A stretch of 64,000 bases of DNA. Source: Streptomyces wuyuanensis. GTDB taxonomy: Bacteria > Actinomycetota > Actinomycetes > Streptomycetales > Streptomycetaceae. Every line of letters begins with the position of its first letter. The first letter of the stretch is position 1. The position numbers and the translations under genes were made by a program. This document shows positions 1 through 7,887 of this stretch, in pieces. Below the pieces are notes generated by a model, which was not told the origin of the DNA, searched no databases, and saw only the letters and a program-made list of their open reading frames with translations. The DNA lies in the NCBI RefSeq assembly GCF_900103455.1, contig NZ_FNHI01000009.1, forward strand, positions 146,454 through 210,453. The letters run 5' to 3'.

Positions 1-150
1 GCGAAGAAGGCACCCCCGAGGAAAGCCACGTCCAAGAAGGCCGCAGCGAAGAAGGTATCGCCCAGGAAGGCACCCGCCAAGAAGACCGCGGCGAAGAAGA
101 CGGCTTCGCGCAAGACGGCCGCCAAGAAGACGACCGGACGGCGGAGGTAG
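1..150 (+). CDS. C-terminal tail of a Lys/Ala-rich basic protein (5' partial)
   Basis: The window opens inside a reading frame that ends at TAG 148-150. The 49 visible residues are almost entirely Lys, Ala, Arg, Thr and Pro, arranged as repeated KKA/AKK units and ending GRRR. Such tails occur on HupS-type HU proteins and on other basic actinobacterial proteins, where they contact DNA or acidic partners. The next gene starts 3 bp downstream and its protein carries a long acidic tail, so the two could pair electrostatically (inference). The N-terminal domain lies outside the window, so the family cannot be fixed. Confidence 0.6.
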   Translation, partial: AKKAPPRKATSKKAAAKKVSPRKAPAKKTAAKKTASRKTAAKKTTGRRR

Positions 151-153
151 GCC

Positions 154-1119
154 ATGGCCAAGGAATCAGGTGCCGCCAAGGGCGGCGAAGGCTCCGGTCT
201 CGACCTCCTGCGCAACGAGTTGGTCGACTTCCTCGGCGCCCAGGTCGAGAACCTCGCGGACAAGGCCGGTGACAAACTCTCGGGCCTCACCGACCAATTG
301 CTCGACGCGGCCCAGAACGGCGGCCCGCTGCCCGGCGGCGGCATCATGAAGGCCGTCATCGGGAACAAGGGCAAGGGCATCAAGGACAACGTGGTCGACA
401 AGGCCAAAGGGCTGCTCGGCGGCGGCAAGGGCAAACGGAAGTCCGGCGGCGGCAAGTCCATGAACATCCTCGAGGTCCAGGACGTGGGCGTGCCCCTCCG
501 CGCGGCGTACGACCACTGGACGGCATACGAGGACTTCAGCGACTTCGCCAAGGGCGTGCGCAGCGTCTCCAAGGACAGCGACGACGTGCACAGCGACTGG
601 AAGGTCAAGGTCGGGCCCTCCACCCGGGGCTGGAAGGCCACGGTTCAGGAGCAGGTACCGGACGACCGGATCATGTGGACCTCCGAAGGCGCCAAGGGCA
701 GCACGCGCGGCTGTGTCAGCTTCCACTCCCTGGCACCGTCGCTGACCCGGATCGTGCTCGTCGTCGAGTACTACCCCTCCGGATTCTTCGAGAAGACCGG
801 CAATCTGTGGCGTGCCCAAGGACGGCGGCTGCGGCTGGACTTCAAGAATTTCGTCCGCTACGTCTCGTTCGCCGATGAGGAACCAGAGGGATGGCGCGGG
901 GAAATCCGTGACGGTGAAGTCGTACGCAGTCACGAAGAGGCACTGGAGGAAGAAGAACAGGGCCAGGAGGAGGACGAGGAAGAGTACGAAGAGGACGGCG
1001 AGTACGAAGAGGACGAGGAAGGTGACGGCGAGTACGCGGACGAGGACGAGGAACCCGAGGACGGCGAGTACGAGGACGAATACGAGGAGGACGAGGAGGA
1101 GGACGAGTACGCCAAATGA
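154..1119 (+). CDS. SRPBCC (START-like) protein with acidic C-terminal tail
   Basis: A 321-residue protein in three parts. Residues 1-105 are a Gly/Lys-rich helical segment. Residues about 105-250 form an SRPBCC domain, a helix-grip hydrophobic pocket of the polyketide cyclase/dehydrase type, with the segment NILEVQDVGVPLRAAYDHW and then VPDDRIMWTSEG. Residues about 255-320 are an almost pure Glu/Asp/Tyr tail. The ribosome-binding site GGAGG overlaps the end of the upstream gene, so the two are coupled. Tailed SRPBCC proteins are known from Streptomyces gas-vesicle clusters, but no GvpA, F or K is visible, so that link is a guess. A second, shorter SRPBCC protein lies at 58966-59415. Confidence 0.8.
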   Translation: MAKESGAAKGGEGSGLDLLRNELVDFLGAQVENLADKAGDKLSGLTDQLLDAAQNGGPLPGGGIMKAVIGNKGKGIKDNVVDKAKGLLGGGKGKRKSGGGKSMNILEVQDVGVPLRAAYDHWTAYEDFSDFAKGVRSVSKDSDDVHSDWKVKVGPSTRGWKATVQEQVPDDRIMWTSEGAKGSTRGCVSFHSLAPSLTRIVLVVEYYPSGFFEKTGNLWRAQGRRLRLDFKNFVRYVSFADEEPEGWRGEIRDGEVVRSHEEALEEEEQGQEEDEEEYEEDGEYEEDEEGDGEYADEDEEPEDGEYEDEYEEDEEEDEYAK

Positions 1120-1120
1120 C

Positions 1121-1146
1121 GTTTGAGCGGACTCGTCCGAGGTAGC
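1121..1146 (+). promoter_or_regulatory. candidate stress-sigma promoter for the CsbD gene
   Basis: GTTT at 1121 is followed 16 nt later by GGTAGC at 1141. This resembles the SigB-group consensus of Streptomyces (GNNT, 14-16 nt, GGGTAY) but has a mismatched -10 element. It lies 50 bp upstream of a CsbD-family gene, a family classically under general-stress sigma control. Weak, position-supported call only. Confidence 0.25.
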
Positions 1147-1196
1147 AGCATTGAAGTAGCCGCAAGAAACGTCGGACGCTCAAGGGGCTGACTCAC

Positions 1197-1412
1197 ATGG
1201 CTGCACAGGGAAAGAAGATTCGCGGCAAAGCCCAGGAGACCGTCGGCAAGGCCAAGCAGAAGGCCGGCGAGGCGACTGGCAACGAGGAGCTTCGCGCCAA
1301 GGGCACTGCGGACCGATTGGCGGGCAAGACCAAGGAAAAGACCGCCGAGGCCGAGCAGACGGTGCGCGGCACCGCGGAAGAGCTGAAGGGCAAGGCCCGC
1401 AAGAACATGTAG
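1197..1412 (+). CDS. CsbD-family general stress protein
   Basis: A 71-residue, highly charged, cysteine-free helical protein rich in Lys, Glu, Ala and Gly. It starts MAAQGKKIRGKAQETVGKAK and repeats the GKAK / GKTKEK pattern typical of the CsbD family. These proteins are abundant under osmotic and stationary-phase stress, but their molecular function is unknown. Length and composition fit the family well. A perfect 12-bp inverted repeat follows the stop codon, suggesting a monocistronic transcript. Confidence 0.9.
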   Translation: MAAQGKKIRGKAQETVGKAKQKAGEATGNEELRAKGTADRLAGKTKEKTAEAEQTVRGTAEELKGKARKNM

Positions 1413-1425
1413 GGCTCTCCCCCAT

Positions 1426-1465
1426 GGGTCCCGGGACGGCCGGAAGGTCGGCGGTCCCGGGACCC
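1426..1465 (+). terminator. terminator-like hairpin after the CsbD gene
   Basis: GGGTCCCGGGAC (1426-1437) and GTCCCGGGACCC (1454-1465) are perfect 12-bp inverted repeats around a 16-nt loop, 14 bp past the CsbD stop. No T-tract is present, as is common in Streptomyces terminators. Confidence 0.65.
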
Positions 1466-1486
1466 GGTGACGTCGTTCTCGGTCTT

Positions 1487-1552
1487 CGCCCCGTCGTCTG
1501 CCCGTACCGTCATCCCCCGTCGTCGGCACGTCTCCGCCCCGTCGTCTGCCCG
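1487..1552. repeat. 18-bp direct repeat in an intergenic region
   Basis: The 18-mer CGCCCCGTCGTCTGCCCG occurs at 1487-1504 and again at 1535-1552. A partial third copy (CCCCGTCGTC) lies between them. The repeats sit in the 133-bp leader before the LigD-phosphoesterase gene. They may be protein-binding iterons or simple slippage; nothing else supports a function. Confidence 0.5.
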
Positions 1553-1598
1553 GAAGATCCGGAGGCGGTCCGCCCGTCTCGCAGCGAAGGAGGCCGAC

Positions 1599-2225
1599 AT
1601 GCCGGGGAACGACCCACTGCGTGATTACCACCGCAAACGCCACTTCGGCAGGACCTCCGAGCCTGAGGGCCGCGGCGAACGGCAGAGCCGCGGAACTCTC
1701 GACGAGCCCGCCTTCGTGGTGCAGATCCACGACGCGAGCACGATGCACTTCGACTTCCGGCTCGAGGTGGACGGGGTGCTCAGGAGCTGGGCGGTTCCGA
1801 AGGGGCCGTCGTCGGACCCGCACGAGAAGAGGCTCGCCCTGCCGACCGAGGACCACCCCCTGGAGTACGCGGACTTCGAAGGCGTCATCGCTGCGGGCGA
1901 GTACGGCGGCGGCACGGTCATCGTCTGGGACGAGGGCACGTTCCGGAACCTCACCGAGGACCGCCACGGGGACGAGGTCCCGATGGCCGAGGCGCTGGAG
2001 CGGGGGCACGCCTCCTTCGCCCTGCACGGTCGCAAGCTCCACGGCGGCTACGCGCTCACCCGCACCGGCTCCGGCTCGAACGGCGGCCGTGAACGCTGGC
2101 TGCTCGTGAAGAAGAGCGGCTCGAGCGGCGCCGCGCACGACGCCCCTCAGCCGCACCGTGCCCGGTCGGCCCGAACCGGCCGCACGCTCAAGCGGGTCGC
2201 AGAGGACGCCGCGGGCGGCAGCTGA
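1599..2225 (+). CDS. stand-alone DNA ligase D 3'-phosphoesterase domain protein
   Basis: A 208-residue protein corresponding to the PE module of bacterial NHEJ ligase D, which trims 3'-phosphate or ribonucleotide ends before joining. Signature segments are VVQIHDASTMHFDFRLEVDG and WAVPKGPSSDP with the conserved His/Asp/Arg set, followed by EYGGGTVIVWDEGTF. The start is ATG 1599, preceded by GAAGGAGG; an earlier in-frame start at 1467 lacks a ribosome-binding site. No polymerase or ligase module is fused and no Ku gene is adjacent, so partners would lie elsewhere. Lys/Arg-rich C-terminal tail. Confidence 0.88.
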   Translation: MPGNDPLRDYHRKRHFGRTSEPEGRGERQSRGTLDEPAFVVQIHDASTMHFDFRLEVDGVLRSWAVPKGPSSDPHEKRLALPTEDHPLEYADFEGVIAAGEYGGGTVIVWDEGTFRNLTEDRHGDEVPMAEALERGHASFALHGRKLHGGYALTRTGSGSNGGRERWLLVKKSGSSGAAHDAPQPHRARSARTGRTLKRVAEDAAGGS

Positions 2226-2237
2226 CCCCGCGCGGTC

Positions 2238-3338
2238 TCAGGCGCGCTCCCCGCCGGTGAGGCGCACGCACTCCGTGACGACCTCCCGCAGACTGCCGGT
2301 CCGCTCCAGGATCGTGCGCTGGACGGCTGCTCCGTTGCCGGTCCTCAGCACCGCCGCGAGCGCATCCTGGGCGTGTTTCGTGTCCCCGGCGCCGTCGAGG
2401 GCATCGCGCACATGGTCGAAGAGTGCCCGCACCACCGTTTCGGCCGGCGCCGGGCGCATCGTCCGGGGATGGAGCAGGCGGCCTTCGAGGCCGTAGCGGG
2501 CGGCCTGCCACGCGGCCAGCCGCAGCATGGACTCCCCGTGCCGCGCCGGCGGCTCCCCCGCCTGCCACTGGCGGGCCGCCGTCTCGACCAGCCCGCGGAC
2601 GAGGACCGCGTGGAGCACCGTCGAGTCCGGATCCAGGCAGACGTCCGCGACCCGGATCTCGACCGTGGGATACCGATGGGACAGCCGGGCGTCGAAATAG
2701 ATCATCCCTTCGTCCCGGAGGACTCCGGTGCCGACCATGTCCCGCACCTGCCGGTGGTACTGGTCGGCGGAGCCGAAGATCCCGACGGGGCCGGCCGACG
2801 GCCAGCGTCCCCACACCTGACTCCGGTAGCTGCTGTAGTGGCTGTCCTGTCCTTGCCAGAAGGGGGAGTTGGCGCTCAGCGCGAGCAGGACGGACAGCCA
2901 GGGCCGGATGCGGTCCAGGACCGCGACGCCCTCCTCGTCGGAATCCACGGAGACGTGGACATGGCACCCGCAGGTGAGCTGGTCCTGAAGGGTGAGCCCG
3001 AAGCGTTCGGCCATCCAGTGGTACCGCGTGCCGACGGCGACGGAGGGACTGACCGGGAGGGGGAAGGTGGCGAGGGCGGCGACGGCGACGCCCGTGTCCT
3101 CGGCGTGCTGCGCAGCCTCGGCCCGGCACCGCCGGATCTCGGCCGCGAGTTCCTCCATCCGGGTCCGGGGCCGCGTGGCGAACTCCAGTTGCTCGCGCTG
3201 CAACTCCGATTCGAAGACCTGCTCCTCCCCCGCCGTCTCCCTGGCGGCGGTGTCCAGGACGGCCGCCGACACGGCGCGGGGCTCCCCGGTCTCCGCGTCC
3301 ACCAGGAGGAGCTCCTCCTCCACTCCCACGCTGCGCAC
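2238..3338 (-). CDS. YbdK-type glutamate-cysteine ligase (GCS2 family carboxylate-amine ligase)
   Basis: A 366-residue protein, full length for the GCS2/YbdK family of ATP-dependent carboxylate-amine ligases. It begins with the family hallmark GVEEELLLVD and contains CGCHVHV and EIRVADVCLDPD, the usual metal/ATP and substrate segments. Members have weak gamma-glutamylcysteine synthetase activity in vitro, and their physiological substrate is often unknown. The GTG start at 3338 has a purine-rich GAAGGG upstream. It is probably co-transcribed behind the STAS gene, which ends 33 bp upstream. Confidence 0.88.
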   Translation of the reverse strand: MRSVGVEEELLLVDAETGEPRAVSAAVLDTAARETAGEEQVFESELQREQLEFATRPRTRMEELAAEIRRCRAEAAQHAEDTGVAVAALATFPLPVSPSVAVGTRYHWMAERFGLTLQDQLTCGCHVHVSVDSDEEGVAVLDRIRPWLSVLLALSANSPFWQGQDSHYSSYRSQVWGRWPSAGPVGIFGSADQYHRQVRDMVGTGVLRDEGMIYFDARLSHRYPTVEIRVADVCLDPDSTVLHAVLVRGLVETAARQWQAGEPPARHGESMLRLAAWQAARYGLEGRLLHPRTMRPAPAETVVRALFDHVRDALDGAGDTKHAQDALAAVLRTGNGAAVQRTILERTGSLREVVTECVRLTGGERA

Positions 3339-3371
3339 GGCTTGCTCGCTGCCCTTCGCCGGTGTGCCCGG

Positions 3372-3743
3372 TCAGGCGGACCCGGCGCCGATCGCGTCCA
3401 GGGCCTCTCCCAGCGAGGTGACGGTGCGGACCGAGGCGCCGGGGCCGGCCGTATCCAGCAGCTCCCGTACGGGCGGCGAAGGCGCCGCGACGTACAGCGA
3501 CGCCTCCCCCTGGAGCCGCGTCAGCAGGGCGAGCATGGCCGGATCGGCGGAGGTCACCGACTTCGTGTCCATCACGATGGCCCGGCTCTCCCCCTCCAGC
3601 ACGTCGTCGAGCCGCTGCGACACGCCGGCCACTGCGTCCGGCCCGAGGTCGCCGCCGAGGGTGATGACCCATGCGTTGCCGCGCCGGCTGCAGCTGAGCA
3701 CGCCGAGCGGCGGGGTCGATGGGCTGCCGTCGTATTCATGCAT
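3372..3743 (-). CDS. STAS-domain protein (anti-sigma factor antagonist-like)
   Basis: A 123-residue STAS fold with an N-terminal strand (GNAWVITLGGDL), a central VMDTKSVTSADPAMLALL segment and a C-terminal helix. Classical RsbV antagonists are phosphorylated on a Ser in D-S-S/T; here the loop reads TSADPAM, so the phospho-acceptor may be shifted or lost. Its role in a partner-switch cascade is inferred from the fold. It is followed by the YbdK ligase gene on the same strand. Confidence 0.8.
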   Translation of the reverse strand: MHEYDGSPSTPPLGVLSCSRRGNAWVITLGGDLGPDAVAGVSQRLDDVLEGESRAIVMDTKSVTSADPAMLALLTRLQGEASLYVAAPSPPVRELLDTAGPGASVRTVTSLGEALDAIGAGSA

Positions 3744-3897
3744 CCCCCACGTCTAGCAAACTCGTCCGCGCACTTCCAGACGGACTCCGTCGTCACCCCG
3801 GTCCGGGAAGGCGGGCGACGGCTCGGCGAACCGCCGGGCGAACTCCCGACGGACGAGGGGGATCCGGTGGCCGCGGTGGAGCCCGACACGCGCATCT

Positions 3898-5436
3898 TCA
3901 GGTGTCCTCGTCCTGACGTTCGAGCGGGCGGACCGCGGGGCCCTGGAGCACCCTGCCGTCCACGTCGAAACGCGAGCCGTGGCACGGGCACTCCCATGTC
4001 GTCTCGGCGTCGTTGAAGTGCACGATGCAGCCGAGATGCGTGCAGCGCGCCGAGACCCGGTGCAGCGCACCGGACCGGTCGCGGTGCACGGCGTGGAGAC
4101 CGCCGTGCGGGCCCCTCACCACCGCGCCGCCACCGTCCGGGATGTCGTCCGCCGAGTCGGCGTGGCCGCCGGGCAGCCGGTCGGCGACCAGGTGCCTGGC
4201 GGTCTTCGCCCAGAGCCTCAGGGCGTCGGGCGCGTCGCCGGGGTGGAGCCGGACGGGGTCGTAGAGCCCGGCCCAGGGCGACGACCCCCCGGTGACCAGT
4301 GCGCTCAGCAGCCGCCCCGCCATCAGTCCCCCCGTCATGCCCCAGCCGCCGAACCCGGTGGCGACGTGGACCCGGCGGGTCAGGGGGTGGAGCCGGCCCA
4401 CGTAGGGCACGTGGTCCGTGGAGAACGTGTCCTGCGCGGCCCAGCGGTGGGTGACCGCGAAATCCCTGAAGTGCTCCTCCGCCCAGCGTTCGAGCCGGTC
4501 GAAGTGGGCGGTGGCACCGCCGTCCTTCGGGTCTCCGGGAGTGAACTTCTCGCCGGTGACGACGAGCATGCGGCCGTGGCTCTCGTGCAGGGCGCTGCGC
4601 ACCGAGCGGGTGCCCTCCTCCTCGGTCAGGAGCATGCCGGCGGGTTCCCCCGCCCCGGGTGGGAGGGGCCCGGCGACGACCGCCTCGCGGCGGGACTCCA
4701 GACGGGTGAAGAGCAGCGCCCGGTCGAAGACCGGGTAGTGCGTGGCGACGACGACGTGCCGCGCTTCGACGGTCCGGCCCGCGCTCGTGGTCAGACGGCA
4801 CGGATCGCCCTCGTCGAGCCCGGTGACCCGGCTGCGTTCGACGATCGTCCCGCCGCTGCGCACGAAGTCCGCGGCGAGTGCGAGCAGGTACTTCCGGGGA
4901 TGGAACTGGACCTGGTCGTCGAGCCGTACGGCGGCCGCGGCGGGGACGGGGAGGTCGGCGTCGCCGAGGAGGGACACCGCCAGCCCGGCTTCCGCGGCCG
5001 CTTCCGCCTCGCGCCGTATGACGTCGGCTTTCGCCGGATCGGCGACGTACGTGTATGCGGGCACATGTTCCAGGTCGCAGTCGATCCCGAGTTCCCCGGC
5101 CACCTCCGCGACGCGGCGCACCGCGTCGGCCTGGGAGGCCGCGTACAAACGGGCCGCGTCGGGGCCGCGCGCCGAGCGGATGCGGCTGTACGCCGTGCCC
5201 TGCAGCGCCGACACCTTCGCCGACGTGTGGCCGGTGACGCCCCGCGCGATCCGGTCGGCCTCCACGAGCACCACCTGCCGGCCCGCGCGGGCGAGCTCCC
5301 AGGCCGTGCAGATCCCGGCGATGCCGCCGCCCACCACCGCGACTTCGACGCGGACGTCCTCGTGCAGTGACGGATACTCGGGCCCGGGGTCGTACTCCGT
5401 CCACAGCGAGCCCGCGGAACGCTCGGAGATGGCCAT
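3898..5436 (-). CDS. FAD-dependent oxidoreductase with C-terminal Rieske [2Fe-2S] domain
   Basis: A 512-residue two-domain redox protein. Residues about 20-380 are a DAO-type FAD domain starting with the Rossmann dinucleotide motif [21 protein letters not shown]. The last 110 residues are a Rieske domain with CTHLGC and, 16 residues on, CPCHGSRFD, giving all four Cys/His cluster ligands. This architecture is common in soil actinobacteria, but substrates are not known. ATG 5436 is chosen because GAGGAG precedes it; the frame is open further upstream but without a ribosome-binding site. Cytoplasmic, no signal peptide. Confidence 0.9.
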   Translation of the reverse strand: MAISERSAGSLWTEYDPGPEYPSLHEDVRVEVAVVGGGIAGICTAWELARAGRQVVLVEADRIARGVTGHTSAKVSALQGTAYSRIRSARGPDAARLYAASQADAVRRVAEVAGELGIDCDLEHVPAYTYVADPAKADVIRREAEAAAEAGLAVSLLGDADLPVPAAAAVRLDDQVQFHPRKYLLALAADFVRSGGTIVERSRVTGLDEGDPCRLTTSAGRTVEARHVVVATHYPVFDRALLFTRLESRREAVVAGPLPPGAGEPAGMLLTEEEGTRSVRSALHESHGRMLVVTGEKFTPGDPKDGGATAHFDRLERWAEEHFRDFAVTHRWAAQDTFSTDHVPYVGRLHPLTRRVHVATGFGGWGMTGGLMAGRLLSALVTGGSSPWAGLYDPVRLHPGDAPDALRLWAKTARHLVADRLPGGHADSADDIPDGGGAVVRGPHGGLHAVHRDRSGALHRVSARCTHLGCIVHFNDAETTWECPCHGSRFDVDGRVLQGPAVRPLERQDEDT

Positions 5437-5554
5437 CGGTGTACTCCTCGTCGGGACGGGCGGCGAACGCCGCCGGGCCGGGCCGGCACTCGGTGGACTC
5501 ACCGCGCACCGCTCGTGATCGCGGTTCTCGCCGCGCGCGTCTTCGCGTCCCGGC

Positions 5555-5926
5555 TCATCCGCCGAGTCCGCCGCTGCCGAAGGAGCCGCCGCCCTGTTCG
5601 TCGCTGCGACGGCGCTCCTCGGGGCCGGGATGGGTGCTGTGGGATCCCAGCTGATGCGGGGTCAGTCGGGAGCCGTCGTCCGGGAAGGTCTCGCCGTCCG
5701 GTTCCCGGTTCTCCTCGATGTGCGTGCGTGCGGCCGGACGCGTGGGCTGCTCGGAGGGCCGGGGCCGTCGCGGCTGCGTCCTCCGGCGCCGGATGGCCCA
5801 GGGGATGACCCCGATGAGCACCGCGACGATCACGATTCCGGCGATGAACGGGCCGATGCCGCCCAGGGCCGGATTGCTCGCGGCTTGCGTGACGGGCGAG
5901 TCCTGGCTGACGATCAGTGGATTCAT
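5555..5926 (-). CDS. DUF6479-type single-pass membrane protein
   Basis: A 123-residue protein with an extracytoplasmic N-terminus, one membrane helix ([22 protein letters not shown], about residues 24-45) and an Arg-rich stop-transfer patch. A polar tail follows and ends [12 protein letters not shown], the characteristic end of the DUF6479 family. Start ATG 5926 directly follows GGAGGA. Function unknown; found singly in Streptomyces genomes. Confidence 0.8.
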   Translation of the reverse strand: MNPLIVSQDSPVTQAASNPALGGIGPFIAGIVIVAVLIGVIPWAIRRRRTQPRRPRPSEQPTRPAARTHIEENREPDGETFPDDGSRLTPHQLGSHSTHPGPEERRRSDEQGGGSFGSGGLGG

Positions 5927-6104
5927 GTCCTCCGCCTTCTGCTGAGGTCGCCGACGAGGGCCGCTGGGGGCGTGCCCCGGCAAGGGAACGCCGTTCCGAG
6001 GCTCTCGGCCCGCGTCGGCCTTCAGGCATCCGCCTGCCCCGCAAGTCATTCGACACACATGCCGCCTTTGTCCGAGGACCGCCGCAGGGGGCCCGAATCG
6101 GTCG

Positions 6105-7250
6105 TCAGGACGGTGTGCCACCTGGCTCGAGCGCGTACAGCAGTTGCTGGGTCTCCGCCACGACGCCGCCCAGGGATGTGGCTGTCTCCGGGTCCTCGCT
6201 GGTCACCAGGGCCTTCAGCCGGCCGTGGGCGCCCCAGGCGTCCGGCAGCGCATCGGCCCGACGCTCCTGCGTGCCCGTCCCGCCGGGGCCGGGCGCGGGC
6301 ACGGTCACCGGCACCGGCTCGGGCACGCAGACCTCCGCCGCACGGCGCAGCACCTCGCCCAGCGGTTCCAGCGCGTCCGAGTGCGGCGGTCGCAGGGAAG
6401 GGCTGCCGCCGGCGGCGTCGGCGAGGAGGCGCGTCAGGGACATCAGGTGGTGGGTGGCCCGTTCCCAGGCGGAGTCGCGCTCGGACGGCGGCAGGGCGGG
6501 GCCGCGGCGGCGAAGGCGGCGTCCCGGGTTGAAGCGGTAGCTCTCCCGCGTCCAGCCGCGTGCTTCGTGCAGCGCGGCGATGGTGGCGTGGAGGCTGCGC
6601 GCCCGGTCGTACCACCGCTCGGCGTCCGCCCGCTCGTAGCCGTGCTCCATGCCCGAGGCCATGGCGCGCAGGAGCTCCGCGGTCTCTCGGGGCAACCGGT
6701 CCAGGTGGGCACGTACGTCCTTCAGGTGCACCGGAGGCAGGACGAGCGCGTTCACACCGATCCCGATGAGGGCGCCGATCAACGTCTCCAGCAGCCTGTG
6801 GGCCACGTCGGCGAAGGACGTGGAGCCGTAGGCCAGGACGAAGAGAGCCGTGGTGGGAGCGTAGAGGCCCTGCGTTCCGAAGCGGGTCCAGTTGCCCAGC
6901 AGGACCGTCACGGGCAGGACGAGCGCCATGGCCACCGTGGTGTTGCCCGTGGCAGCCGCCGCCCCCGCGGCGAGGACGGCGCCGAAGCCGATGACGGCCA
7001 CCTGCTGGACCGCGGACACCAGGGAGCGGTACACGGTGCTCTGCACCAGCGCCACGGCCGCCCACGGCGCCATCAGGGCCATGGGCGCCCCCCACCACCA
7101 GCCCGTCACGGCCCAGGCCAGTACGGCCGCCGCCGCGGCCTTCAGCGACTGGACGAGGGTGTTGCGCTCGCTCCCCGGCCCTCGCACGGCCCGGAGGGCT
7201 GAGCGCCGGATCGCCGCCGCTTCCCACCGCAGCCGACTCCACCACTGCAC
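6105..7250 (-). CDS. FUSC-family (aromatic acid exporter-like) membrane protein
   Basis: A 381-residue integral membrane protein. About six hydrophobic helices occupy residues 30-160 (AAAAAVLAWAVTGWWWGAP, VAVIGFGAVLAAGAAAATG and others), followed by a long cytoplasmic helical domain. This matches the FUSC/ArAE family of efflux proteins, although the protein is half the length of two-module members such as AaeB. The GTG start at 7250 is preceded by AGGAAGAGAAG. The following plus-strand gene (DUF4235) is divergent, leaving 230 bp of shared upstream DNA. The substrate cannot be told from sequence. Confidence 0.85.
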   Translation of the reverse strand: MQWWSRLRWEAAAIRRSALRAVRGPGSERNTLVQSLKAAAAAVLAWAVTGWWWGAPMALMAPWAAVALVQSTVYRSLVSAVQQVAVIGFGAVLAAGAAAATGNTTVAMALVLPVTVLLGNWTRFGTQGLYAPTTALFVLAYGSTSFADVAHRLLETLIGALIGIGVNALVLPPVHLKDVRAHLDRLPRETAELLRAMASGMEHGYERADAERWYDRARSLHATIAALHEARGWTRESYRFNPGRRLRRRGPALPPSERDSAWERATHHLMSLTRLLADAAGGSPSLRPPHSDALEPLGEVLRRAAEVCVPEPVPVTVPAPGPGGTGTQERRADALPDAWGAHGRLKALVTSEDPETATSLGGVVAETQQLLYALEPGGTPS

Positions 7251-7481
7251 GTCTTCTCTTCCTGTTCCGTCGGGTCGTCCGCGCGCGCCGCGCCCGCACG
7301 GGACGTCCCGGGCACGGCGCGCCCGACGCGGCGGGTGCCCACCGGGTGTGCGTCGAAACGGCACGTGTACGGGGTGGCCGAGGGGGCACGCGCCAGTCGG
7401 GACTCCCCGGGAGGCGCAGCGATGCGCCCTCATGGAGGACGACGAGGTGTGCACGGCACGGAAACAGGTGAAGGGGGACCC

Positions 7482-7793
7482 ATGAACAAGATGAAGCTGA
7501 AGAGGAAGGGCAAGGTGCCGCTCGTCTACAAGCCGGTCGGCTTCGCCCTGAGCTGGGGCGGCGGCGCGCTCGCCGGGCTCGCCTTCCAGAAGGCGTGGAA
7601 GGTGCTGCGGCACGAGGACAACGCGCCCGACGCGCTCGACCGGGACCGGAAGTGGGGCGAGATCCTGCTCGCGGCCGCCGTGCAGGGCGCCATCTTCGCC
7701 GTCGTGCGCAGCGTGGTCGACAGGTCGGGGGCCAAGGCCGTGCAACGGGCGACGGGCGTCTGGCCCAGCGGCGACAAGAGCGGCAGGGACTAG
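7482..7793 (+). CDS. DUF4235 membrane protein
   Basis: A 103-residue protein with two hydrophobic segments, FALSWGGGALAGLAFQKAW and ILLAAAVQGAIFAVVRSVVD. They are separated by an acidic stretch (EDNAPDALDRDRKWGE), and the pattern VYKPVGF...W...APDAL...AAVQGAIFA is that of the DUF4235 family. ATG 7482 is preceded by AAGGGGGA. Family function unknown; often seen with other stress-type membrane proteins in actinobacteria. A hairpin follows 15 bp after the stop. Confidence 0.88.
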   Translation: MNKMKLKRKGKVPLVYKPVGFALSWGGGALAGLAFQKAWKVLRHEDNAPDALDRDRKWGEILLAAAVQGAIFAVVRSVVDRSGAKAVQRATGVWPSGDKSGRD

Positions 7794-7808
7794 TCCGCCG
7801 CCGGGGTC

Positions 7809-7833
7809 GGACGCCGCACCCGGTCCGGCGTCC
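7809..7833 (+). terminator. hairpin after the DUF4235 gene
   Basis: GGACGCCG (7809-7816) pairs perfectly with CGGCGTCC (7826-7833) across a 9-nt loop. No T-tract. Confidence 0.5.
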
Positions 7834-7887
7834 GGCCTCCGGCCGGCGGCTCGTACGCGGTCGCGCCCCTGCGCGGCCCCACATGGG

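Noticed and set aside
930..2156. Long minus-strand open frame with poly-Ser run
   Set aside because: It is antisense to the acidic tail, CsbD and LigD-phosphoesterase genes; the Ser run is the complement of the GAG/GAC tail.
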